Assembly: GCF_014193375.1 (NCBI RefSeq)
Contig: NZ_JACHZF010000015.1
Location: 51,674 to 115,673 of the forward strand
Direction: 5' to 3'
Origin: Halomonas campaniensis
GTDB lineage: Bacteria > Pseudomonadota > Gammaproteobacteria > Pseudomonadales > Halomonadaceae
Length of the DNA stretch: 64,000 nucleotides
Positions 1 to 7,184 of the stretch are shown here, piece after piece. The notes under the pieces were generated by a model. The model was not told the origin of the DNA. It worked only from the letters and a program-made list of their open reading frames with translations, and ran no database searches. Position 1 is the first letter of the stretch. Each line of letters starts with the position of its first letter. The translations under genes and the position numbers were made by a program.

Positions 1-453
1 GCGGTGCCGGCCAGTGCCGGATTGCGCCTGTTCCTGCGCGGCGGCCTCGGGGCGGGCATTCCGGTGGTCAGCGCCACGCTGGGACTGGAGGCGGGCGGGG
101 AGCTGGGGCTCGAGGCCCGCGCCGAGGCCGGCGTGGCACTCGACTGGCAGCCCGGTCAGGGGCTCGAGCTGGAGGCGCGCGTCGCCCTGCAGGGCCAGCC
201 GGTGTTCCGCTTCGACCTGGCGGGGTTTGCCCAGGTCGAGGCCGACCTGCTGGTGCGTACCCTGGACCTCTACGACGAGCGCTGGGAGCTGGCCGCCGCC
301 GAGGCCGGCGGCGGCATGCGCTTCGGTGTCGGCTTCCCGATCCGTTATGTGCAGGGCGAGCCCTTCTCGATGGACTGGGGGGATATCGAATTCCAGGTGC
401 CCCGGGTCCAGCCCGTGGCCCTGGTCAGGGACCTGCTGGATCGCGTCGTCTAG
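1..453 (+). CDS. Unrecognised protein, C-terminal fragment
   Basis: The frame is open from the first base, so the true start lies outside the window and only the last 150 or so residues are seen. The visible part is rich in Gly, Ala, Leu and Glu with short alternating strands (many GLEAGGELGLEARAE-like stretches), and ends in a more conserved-looking tail with RYVQGEPFSMDWGD and a C-terminal LLDRVV. This looks like a repetitive beta-rich structure, but I recognise no family and see no catalytic motif or transmembrane segment. The next gene starts 81 bp downstream on the same strand. Codon use is typical of the window, so I believe the frame is real; the function is unknown. Confidence 0.6.
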   Translation, partial: AVPASAGLRLFLRGGLGAGIPVVSATLGLEAGGELGLEARAEAGVALDWQPGQGLELEARVALQGQPVFRFDLAGFAQVEADLLVRTLDLYDERWELAAAEAGGGMRFGVGFPIRYVQGEPFSMDWGDIEFQVPRVQPVALVRDLLDRVV

Positions 454-534
454 GGAGCGCCGGGGTTGGCCGAACGTTGCGAGGGCCGTCAATCTCGGGT
501 CAACTAGGTCGTTTCCCCCGGGAGCCCCGACAGG

Positions 535-1281
535 ATGCCGACTACCCTGGAGCCGTTGCTGATTGCCGCCACCTTCCTGGTGGCCGGTGGCGTCAAGGGC
601 GTCATCGGCATGGGCATGCCCACGGTGTCGCTGGCGCTGCTGACCGCCACCCTGGGGCTGCAGCCGGCCATGGCGCTGCTGCTGGCGCCCACCCTGATCA
701 CCAATGTCTGGCAGGCGCTGGTGGGAGGCTACCTGGGGCGGATCCTCAGGCAGCTCTGGCCCTTCCTGCTGGCATCGGTGGTGACGGTGTGGCTGGGCGT
801 GGGCATCCTCGCCCGGGTCGAGGTGCGCTGGCTCTCGGGGCTGCTGGGAGCGCTGATCGTCTTCTATGCGCTCGCCGGGCTCTGCCACCTGGGCCTGGCC
901 AGGCTGGTCGGCCGCGGGCGTCATGCCGCGCCGATCAACGGGGCCCTGACCGGCCTGCTGACCGGCATGACCGGCTCCTCGGTCTTTCCGGGCGTGGCCT
1001 ACCTGCAGTCCCTCGGCCTTCCCAGGGAGATGCTGATCCAGGCCATGGGCGTGCTATTCGTGGTTACCACCCTGGCGCTGGGTTCCGCCCTGGGAGGCCA
1101 GCGGCTGCTCAGCGTGGAACTGGGCCTGCTCTCCCTGGGGGCCGTGCTGCCGGCCCTGGTGGGCATGCGACTGGGTCAGTGGCTGCGCGGACGGCTTTCG
1201 GAGTCGACCTTCCGGCGTGCCTTCCTCAGCGGCCTGCTGGCCATGGGGGGGTACCTGCTGGTGCGGGCCCTGGCGGGCTGA
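535..1281 (+). CDS. Sulfite exporter TauE/SafE family membrane protein
   Basis: A 248-residue polytopic membrane protein. The N-terminal segment has the family signature VAGGVKGVIGMGMPTVSLALL, and the second half repeats it as LTGLLTGMTGSSVFPGVAYLQSLG; this internal duplication is characteristic of TauE/SafE (DUF81) permeases, which move sulfite, sulfoacetate or other small organic anions across the inner membrane. About seven to eight hydrophobic segments cover most of the length, and the size matches the family. The ATG follows a GGGAG-containing stretch. It is transcribed alone and converges on the next gene with about 20 bp between stops. The substrate cannot be read from the sequence. 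Confidence 0.88.
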   Translation: MPTTLEPLLIAATFLVAGGVKGVIGMGMPTVSLALLTATLGLQPAMALLLAPTLITNVWQALVGGYLGRILRQLWPFLLASVVTVWLGVGILARVEVRWLSGLLGALIVFYALAGLCHLGLARLVGRGRHAAPINGALTGLLTGMTGSSVFPGVAYLQSLGLPREMLIQAMGVLFVVTTLALGSALGGQRLLSVELGLLSLGAVLPALVGMRLGQWLRGRLSESTFRRAFLSGLLAMGGYLLVRALAG

Positions 1282-1302
1282 GCCGCCAGGGCATCAGGCC
1301 GC

Positions 1303-2520
1303 TCACTCCGCCAGGAAGGCGCGCAGGCGATCGCCGGCCTGGTCGATGGCCACCACGCCGTCCAGGTGGCCGCGGGTGCCCGCAAGCGGGATCAGCTCCA
1401 CCGGGGTGCCGTCGGCGCCGATCAGCTCGGCGGTCCGCTTCACGCTCTGGGGAGCGAAGACCAGGTCATCCTCGCTGTAGAGCATCAGCGTCGGCGCCTC
1501 GATGGCGGCCAGTCCCGCTTCCAGGCTCTCGCCATGGCCCGCCATGAAGGTCTGGTTGGCGCGCACCAGGTAGAGCAGGTGGTTGGCATCGGCCTGCTCG
1601 GCACGGGCCGCGGCGATGTCGTCCAGGGTCTGCTCGATGGCGTAGCGGGCGTCGAGGTCCCGGGCGGGGTCGGCCTGTTCGTCGGCCCAGCTGCGATCGA
1701 AGGTCTCGTTGGCCCACTGCCAGTGGTTGGCGTTGAGGGTGACCAGCTTGAGCGCCTCGCGCAGGCCGTCCAGCGGCGGCTCGCCGTCGTAGTAGTCGCC
1801 GCCGTTCCAGTTGGCGTCCACGCGGATCGGCGCGGCCCAGGCGGCCAGGGTGGCCAGCAGCCAGGGGTCGGCCTCGCCGGCGCCGATCACCGGGATCAGC
1901 CGTTCGACCCGATCGGGGTAGGTGCTGGCCCACTCGTAGGCCTGCAGCGCCCCCATGGAGGCGCCCATCACGGCGTGCAGCCGCTCGATGCCCTGGCTCT
2001 CCAGCAGCGCCTTCTGGACATCGACGAAGTCGCCGATGGTCACCACCGGGAAGTCCAGCCCCCAGGGCTCGCCGGTCTCGGGATGGAGCGAGGCCGGCCC
2101 GGTGGTGGTCACGTTGGGGGCATGGGCGTTGAGGTTGACCAGGGTGTCCGAGGCGATGATGTAGTACTCGTCGGTATCCAGCGGCTTGCCGGGCCCGATG
2201 ATGCTGTCCCAGTAGCCGGCGGGGCCTTCCTCCTCGTAGCGGCCGGCGGCGTGGCTGGTGCCGGAGAAGAAGTGGGTGATCAGGATGGCGTTGTTGCGGG
2301 CCTCGTTGAGGGTGCCGTAGGCCTCCCAGCCCACTGCGAGGTCCGCGATGGTCTCGCCGCCACGGGTGGTGTACGCGTCCATTTCGAAGACCTGCTTCTC
2401 CACCAGGCCGTCCCAGGCCTGGGCGCCGCCGGCCATCAGCAGCGCGGCCCCCAGGCAGAGGCCGGCGGCAAGGGAATGATGGGGGCGCTCGGGGGTCGAA
2501 AGCTGAGTGCTGTCCTGCAT
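1303..2520 (-). CDS. Secreted alpha/beta hydrolase, homoserine O-acetyltransferase (MetX)-like
   Basis: A 405-residue protein with an N-terminal signal peptide (hydrophobic SLAAGLCLGAALLMAGGAQA after a short polar leader) followed by a MetX-type alpha/beta-hydrolase domain. The nucleophile elbow is GASMG in VMGASMGALQAYEW, the acid is probably the Asp of SEDDLVFAP and the base the His of GTRGHLDG. The fold and strand order match the homoserine acetyltransferase family, but cytosolic MetX enzymes have no signal peptide. An exported esterase or acyltransferase is therefore more likely than methionine biosynthesis. It stands alone, convergent with the TauE-type gene and divergent from the protease gene. 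Physiological substrate unknown. Confidence 0.8.
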   Translation of the reverse strand: MQDSTQLSTPERPHHSLAAGLCLGAALLMAGGAQAWDGLVEKQVFEMDAYTTRGGETIADLAVGWEAYGTLNEARNNAILITHFFSGTSHAAGRYEEEGPAGYWDSIIGPGKPLDTDEYYIIASDTLVNLNAHAPNVTTTGPASLHPETGEPWGLDFPVVTIGDFVDVQKALLESQGIERLHAVMGASMGALQAYEWASTYPDRVERLIPVIGAGEADPWLLATLAAWAAPIRVDANWNGGDYYDGEPPLDGLREALKLVTLNANHWQWANETFDRSWADEQADPARDLDARYAIEQTLDDIAAARAEQADANHLLYLVRANQTFMAGHGESLEAGLAAIEAPTLMLYSEDDLVFAPQSVKRTAELIGADGTPVELIPLAGTRGHLDGVVAIDQAGDRLRAFLAE

Positions 2521-2638
2521 GGGGCGTTATCCTTGTGATTGAGCCTGTGTCCGGCTGGACGGCATTCAGTACAGACAGGGGGGTGTCGGGTGTCAACGCA
2601 TGAGTGTCGAAGACCACCAACGGCGCGGGAGGCGTGCC

Positions 2639-3163
2639 ATGAGCGATGACAACAGGGCGGTCCGTCGCACCGGCCTCGGCATGATGCTGCTGTTCTGGAT
2701 GCTGTTCATCGGCGCCGGGACCTGGTGGTTCCACGGCTACCTGGAGGAGCAGCGCAACCCCAATGCCCACCTGGTCAATGCCGTGGAGGGCGAGAGCTCG
2801 GTGGTGCTGGAGCGCAACCGGGCCGGGCACTTCCTGGCCACCGGGCGCATCAACGGCGAGCCGGTTGAGTTCCTCCTCGATACCGGAGCCACCTACGTGG
2901 CCGTCTCCGCGGAACTGGCCGACCGGCTGGGGCTGGAGTCGACCGGCAGCGCCTGGTTCAACACCGCCAACGGCCGGGTTCGAGGCGACCTCACCACCCT
3001 CGACGAGGTGAGCCTCGGCGGCTTCGCGGCGCGGGAGGTGCGCGGTTCCATCAGCCCCGGCATGGAGGGCGACGTGGCGCTGCTCGGCATGAGCTTCCTC
3101 AACCGCTTCGATATCGAGATCCGCGACGCCCGCATGGTCCTCCACCCCGCCCGAGCGAACTGA
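2639..3163 (+). CDS. Membrane-anchored retropepsin-like aspartic protease (TIGR02281 type)
   Basis: About 174 residues: a short cytoplasmic tail, one membrane segment (LGMMLLFWMLFIGAGTWWF) and a periplasmic single-lobe aspartic protease domain. The active-site motif is FLLDTGATYVAVS; a second conserved stretch is DVALLGMSFLNRFDIEI. Single-lobe (clan AA) proteases of this type act as homodimers. An ATG at 2600 is in frame, but the ATG at 2639 has a GGGAGG Shine-Dalgarno about 8 bases upstream and gives the usual short N-terminus, so I prefer it. The stop is 8 bp ahead of the YihY-family gene, suggesting co-transcription. Substrate unknown. Confidence 0.85.
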   Translation: MSDDNRAVRRTGLGMMLLFWMLFIGAGTWWFHGYLEEQRNPNAHLVNAVEGESSVVLERNRAGHFLATGRINGEPVEFLLDTGATYVAVSAELADRLGLESTGSAWFNTANGRVRGDLTTLDEVSLGGFAAREVRGSISPGMEGDVALLGMSFLNRFDIEIRDARMVLHPARAN

Positions 3164-3171
3164 GGCACCCC

Positions 3172-4212
3172 ATGGCTCCACCGCGCCGCGGACGCCACGC
3201 CGCGCAGCCCCGCCAGATCCCCGGCCGCGGCTGGCTCGACATCCTCTGGCGCGTCAAGGTGCAGCTGGCCGACGACCGCGTCGGGCTGCTGTCCGCCGGC
3301 ATCGCCTTCTATGCCCTGCTCTCGGTGTTTCCCGCCATCGCGGCGGTCATCTCCCTCTGGGCCCTGGTGCTCGACCCCCAGGACATGGCCCGCCAGATCG
3401 CCGAGCTGGCCCGCCATGTGCCGGCCGAGGCGGCGGGGCTGATCGAGGAGCAGGCCCGCGAGATCGGCGACAACACCCCCACCGGTCTCAGCCTCACCGC
3501 CCTGGGCAGCCTGGCGATCGCCCTGTTCGCGGCCTCCAAGGGGGTGCGCGGGCTGATCATCGCCCTCAACCTGGTCTACGGCGAGGACGAGCGGCGCGGT
3601 CCGCTGGGCCGCCTGTTGGTGGTGTCCGCCCTGACCCTGGGGCTGATCGCCCTGACCCTGGTGACCATCGTCGTCGTGGCCCTCTTCCCCCTGGCCAGCG
3701 GCCAGCTCGGCCTGACGGGTGCGCCGGCCATGCTGGTCGGCCTGGTGCGCTGGTCGGCGCTGCTGCTGGTGATGATGGCGGTGATCGCGGTGCTCTACCG
3801 CTTCGCCCCCTACCGCAGCTCGCCGCGCTGGGAGTGGGTCAGCGTCGGTACCGTCACCGCCACCCTGCTGTGGCTCCTGGGCTCCGCCGGCCTCTCGCTC
3901 TACGTGGGGCGCATGGCCACCCTGAGCCAGCTCTACGGGTCGCTGGGGGCCGTGGTGGTGCTGATGCTGTGGTTCTGGCTATCGGCCTTCGTCGTCTTGC
4001 TGGGGGCCGAGATCAACGGTGAAATGGAGCGACAGACCCGCCGCGACACCACCGTCGGCGAGCCTCGTCCCCTCGGCGAGCGCGGCGCCTTCGTGGCCGA
4101 TACCCTGGGCCCCCGCCGGCCCTGGCGCCGCGACGGGGAGCCCGATGACCCACCCGAGGTTCCACACGACGTTCCACAAGACGTTCCACAAGATCCGGGA
4201 GAGCCCCGATGA
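3172..4212 (+). CDS. YihY/virulence factor BrkB family inner-membrane protein
   Basis: A 346-residue inner-membrane protein with about six transmembrane segments. The family core is visible as DDRVGLLSAGIAFYALLSVFPA near the N-terminus and YGSLGAVVVLMLWFWLSAFVVLLGAEINGEMER near the end of the membrane domain. The family was once labelled ribonuclease BN in error; its function is not settled. The last 60 or so residues are a polar, Pro-rich cytoplasmic tail that ends in a tetrapeptide repeat (see 4156-4191). The stop overlaps the ATG of the following flavin enzyme by 4 bp, so the genes are translationally coupled. Confidence 0.9.
   Translation: MAPPRRGRHAAQPRQIPGRGWLDILWRVKVQLADDRVGLLSAGIAFYALLSVFPAIAAVISLWALVLDPQDMARQIAELARHVPAEAAGLIEEQAREIGDNTPTGLSLTALGSLAIALFAASKGVRGLIIALNLVYGEDERRGPLGRLLVVSALTLGLIALTLVTIVVVALFPLASGQLGLTGAPAMLVGLVRWSALLLVMMAVIAVLYRFAPYRSSPRWEWVSVGTVTATLLWLLGSAGLSLYVGRMATLSQLYGSLGAVVVLMLWFWLSAFVVLLGAEINGEMERQTRRDTTVGEPRPLGERGAFVADTLGPRRPWRRDGEPDDPPEVPHDVPQDVPQDPGEPR
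4156..4191 (+). repeat. 12-bp tandem repeat (3 units) at the 3' end of the YihY-family gene
   Basis: Three consecutive 12-bp units, GAGGTTCCACAC, GACGTTCCACAA and GACGTTCCACAA, encode the tetrapeptides EVPH, DVPQ and DVPQ in the C-terminal tail. The second and third units are identical. Since the unit is a multiple of three, copy number could change without breaking the frame. Confidence 0.9.
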
Positions 4213-5279
4213 GCCTGACCCACACCCTCGGCATCACGCTGCCGGTCCTCCAGGCCCCCATGGCCGGCGCCCAGGGCAGCGAGCTGGCCATTGCCGTGGC
4301 CAGGGCCGGCGGGCTGGGCGCGCTGCCCTGCGCCATGCTGTCGCCGTCGGCCATGGCCGAGGAACTCATCGCCATCCGCGCCGCTACCGCCGCCCCCGTC
4401 AACGTCAACTTCTTCTGCCATGCACCGCCTGCACCGGACCCCGACGCCCAGGCGCGCTGGCATGAGGCGCTGGCCCCCTACTATGCCGAGTTCGACCTCG
4501 ACATCGGTGCCGTGCCCGAGGGCCCCGGGCGGCGCCCCTTCGATCACGAGGCCTGCGATGCCCTCGCGCCCTTCCGTCCCGAGGTGGTGAGCTTCCACTT
4601 CGGGCTGCCCGAGGCCGCGCTGCTCGAGCGGGTCAAGGCGTGGGGCGCCAGGGTGCTCGCCTCGGCCACCACGGTGCAGGAGGCCGAGTGGCTCGCGGCC
4701 CACGGCGCCGATGCCATCATCGTCCAGGGGCTGGAGGCGGGCGGCCACCGCGGCATGTTCCTGACCGATGAGCCCACCACCCAGGTGGGCACCCTCGCGC
4801 TGCTGCCCCAGGTGCGCGAGGCCGTCGACCTGCCGCTGATTGCCGCCGGCGGCATCGCTGATGCCAGCGGCGTGGCGGCGGCGCTGGCGCTGGGCGCCGA
4901 GGCGGTGCAGGTGGGCACGGCTTTCCTCTGCTGCCCCGAGTCGCGTGTCTCGGCGATCCACCGCCGGGCGCTGATGAGCGAGGCGGCCCGCCACACGGCG
5001 CTGACCAACCTCTACAGCGGCCGCCCGGCCCGGGGCATCGTCACCCGGCTGATGCGCGAACTGGGGCCGATGAGCGACGTCGCTCCGGCCTTCCCTCTGG
5101 CCACCGCCGCCATCGCCCCGCTGCGCGCCGCCGCCGAGGCCCAGGGCAGCGGCGACTTCTCCCCGCTGTGGGCGGGGCAGAACGCCAGCCGCTGCCGCGA
5201 GGTGTCCGCCGCCGAGGTGGTCCAGGAGCTCGCCAAGGGTGTGCATGAAGCCGCATCAGTGGCGGTCAATCCGCATTAG
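4209..5279 (+). CDS. NAD(P)H-dependent flavin oxidoreductase / nitronate monooxygenase
   Basis: A 356-residue FMN-binding TIM-barrel protein of the nitronate monooxygenase (2-nitropropane dioxygenase) family, which oxidises alkyl nitronates such as propionate 3-nitronate. Visible motifs are PVLQAPMAG at the N-terminus, the barrel phosphate-binding segment with IVQGLEAGGHRG (the His is the usual catalytic base), LPLIAAGGIADASG and GAEAVQVGTAFL. Length is normal. The ATG overlaps the upstream stop (ATGA). The C-terminus is unusual: after GQNASRCREVSAAEVV it continues QELAKGVHEAASVAVNPH, whereas a decayed second copy of this end just downstream terminates differently (see 5292-5391). Confidence 0.88.
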   Translation: MSLTHTLGITLPVLQAPMAGAQGSELAIAVARAGGLGALPCAMLSPSAMAEELIAIRAATAAPVNVNFFCHAPPAPDPDAQARWHEALAPYYAEFDLDIGAVPEGPGRRPFDHEACDALAPFRPEVVSFHFGLPEAALLERVKAWGARVLASATTVQEAEWLAAHGADAIIVQGLEAGGHRGMFLTDEPTTQVGTLALLPQVREAVDLPLIAAGGIADASGVAAALALGAEAVQVGTAFLCCPESRVSAIHRRALMSEAARHTALTNLYSGRPARGIVTRLMRELGPMSDVAPAFPLATAAIAPLRAAAEAQGSGDFSPLWAGQNASRCREVSAAEVVQELAKGVHEAASVAVNPH

Positions 5280-5291
5280 GGAGGGTCGCCG

Positions 5292-5391
5292 TGGCGACTT
5301 CTCACGCGCTCAATGGGGCGGGGCAGAACGCCAGCCGCTGCCGCGAGGTGCCCGCGGCCGAGGTGGTGGCCGCGCTGGCGGAGGGGCTGTG
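5292..5391 (+). pseudogene. Duplicated 3'-end fragment of the nitronate monooxygenase gene
   Basis: This stretch repeats the end of the preceding gene. GGCGACTTCTC is followed by a short divergent segment and then an almost identical match to the bases encoding GQNASRCREV-AAEVV, finishing with AALAEGL and a TGA at 5389-5391. The source segment lies at about 5152-5220. No start codon, ribosome site or upstream half of the gene is present, so it cannot encode a functional enzyme. It is a remnant of a tandem duplication, or of recombination with a paralogue that swapped the C-terminus of the intact gene. Confidence 0.75.
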
Positions 5392-5423
5392 AGCCGGGCA
5401 GTGGCGGCTGATATCATGGATAG

Positions 5424-7184
5424 ATGACCAGTAGCTCTCCTGCCGCCTCCCTCGCGGACCCCTTCTACTACCTGGTGAACTTCCAGTACGTGCTGGGCTG
5501 GGTCGCCGAGCGTCACGGCGACCTGCTCGGCGACGAGGAGCAGGTGTTCCTTTCCGCCTTCGCCGCGCTGCCCCGGGCCTCCCGGGCGTTGCTGGTGCGC
5601 ATGGTGATGCGCCGCGGCGAGCACTTTCGCACCTCGAAGCTCGTCTATCCCGAGATCGACGCCGAGATCAGAGCCGGCAGCGAGAACAGCGCCGAGACCG
5701 GCGACGGCGGAGCGGCCCTGGCGCCGCTGGTGGCCGCGGGCATGGTCGAGGGCGATCCCGCCCTCACCCTGGCGACCCTCTTCACCCAGCTGCGACTGCC
5801 GGAGCTGCGCCTGGCCCTGGCCGGGGAGATTCGCGCCGCCGGGCTGCCGGCCTCGCTGGGCAAGGCCGCCCTGCTCGATGCCCTGGCGCCTCGGGGCCTC
5901 GAGGCGCGTCCGCTGGCCGCGTGGTGGCCGGCGGCTCCGGATCGGGTGGTGCACCTGACGGTGATGGCCGCCTGCGACCGCCTTCGGTTGATGTTCTTCG
6001 GCAACCTGCGCCAGGACTGGTCCGACTTCGTGCTCGCCGAACTCGGGGTGCAGCGCTTCGAGCGGGTGGCCTTCAGCGCCGATTCCCGGGCCTTCCAGCG
6101 CCGCGAGGAGGTGGACGCCTACCTGGCCCTGCACCGGCTGCGCGAACGGCTCGACGCCGATGAGCCGGTGGCAACGCTGGCCGATGCCCTGCCCCCGGTG
6201 CCGTCGGACAACGCCTGGCTTTCGGCGCGGCGCCGGCGCCTGGAGCTGGCCCTGGGCCGACAGGCCGAGCGGGCCGGGGAGGGCGAGCTGGCGCTTGGGC
6301 TCTACCACCAGGCGGGCTGGCCGGTGGACGCCGGCAGCGCAGAGGCGCGTATCCGCTACCTGCGCCTGCTGGAGCGCCGGGGAGAGCACGCCGAGGCCCA
6401 TGCCCTGTCGGAAGCCCTGGTCGAGGCCCTGGCTGGCGGGGCGCCGGGGGAGGCGGAGGCCCAGGCCCTCTCGCGGCTGCTTCCCCGCCTGCGGCGACGG
6501 CTGGGGCTGGCGGCGCAGCCTCGGGAGGCGGCGCCCGCCCCCGAGCGCCTCGAGCTCTGCCTGCCGGCCTCCCTGTCGCTTTCCCTCGGCGTCGAGCGGG
6601 CGGTGGGCGAGCACCTGCACCGTGACGATGCTCCGGTAGCCTACGTGGAGAACACCCTGCTCATCGGGCTCTTCGGCCTGCTCTGCTGGGAGGCGCTCTT
6701 CGCGCCCCTGCCCGGCGCCTTCTTCCACCCCTTCCACAGCGGCCCGGCGGACCTCTACCGGGAGGACTTCGTGGCGCGCCGCCGCGAGCGCTTCGATGAC
6801 TGCCTGGCGCGCCTCGACGACGGCCGCCATGAGCGGGCGATCCTTTCGACATGGCGGGAGAAGCAGGGGCTCGCCAACCCCTTCGTGCACTGGGGGGCGC
6901 TCGACGAGGCGCTGCTTTCGCTTGCGCTTTCGTGCCTGCCCGCCGAGCGCCTGCGCGCCTGCTTCGAGCGGCTGCTGGTCGACCTGAAGGCCAACCGTGC
7001 CGGCCTGCCGGACCTGATCCAGTTCTTCCCGCAGGCGGCAGAGGGAGAGCCGCGCTACCGGCTGATCGAGGTGAAGGGCCCCGGCGACCGCCTGCAGGAC
7101 AACCAGCGTCGCTGGCTCGCCTTCTTCCATGAGCAGGGCATCCCCGCCGCGGTCTGCCACGTGCGCTGGGTGCAGCCCGCATGA
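5424..7184 (+). CDS. FAN1-type structure-specific nuclease (VRR-NUC domain)
   Basis: A 586-residue protein whose C-terminal 130 residues form a VRR-NUC (PD-(D/E)XK) nuclease. Motifs seen are GLPDLIQFFP (metal-binding Asp, around residue 526), LIEVKGPGDRLQDNQ (Glu, Lys and Gln of the catalytic core, around residue 549) and a final VCHVRW strand. The upstream part is helical and Arg/Glu-rich, including a repeat-like region at about residues 200-350, as in FAN1 proteins. The family cuts 5' flaps and unhooks interstrand crosslinks. The stop overlaps the start of the helicase gene by 4 bp, so the two are almost certainly co-expressed and likely act together in crosslink or flap repair. Confidence 0.9.
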   Translation: MTSSSPAASLADPFYYLVNFQYVLGWVAERHGDLLGDEEQVFLSAFAALPRASRALLVRMVMRRGEHFRTSKLVYPEIDAEIRAGSENSAETGDGGAALAPLVAAGMVEGDPALTLATLFTQLRLPELRLALAGEIRAAGLPASLGKAALLDALAPRGLEARPLAAWWPAAPDRVVHLTVMAACDRLRLMFFGNLRQDWSDFVLAELGVQRFERVAFSADSRAFQRREEVDAYLALHRLRERLDADEPVATLADALPPVPSDNAWLSARRRRLELALGRQAERAGEGELALGLYHQAGWPVDAGSAEARIRYLRLLERRGEHAEAHALSEALVEALAGGAPGEAEAQALSRLLPRLRRRLGLAAQPREAAPAPERLELCLPASLSLSLGVERAVGEHLHRDDAPVAYVENTLLIGLFGLLCWEALFAPLPGAFFHPFHSGPADLYREDFVARRRERFDDCLARLDDGRHERAILSTWREKQGLANPFVHWGALDEALLSLALSCLPAERLRACFERLLVDLKANRAGLPDLIQFFPQAAEGEPRYRLIEVKGPGDRLQDNQRRWLAFFHEQGIPAAVCHVRWVQPA

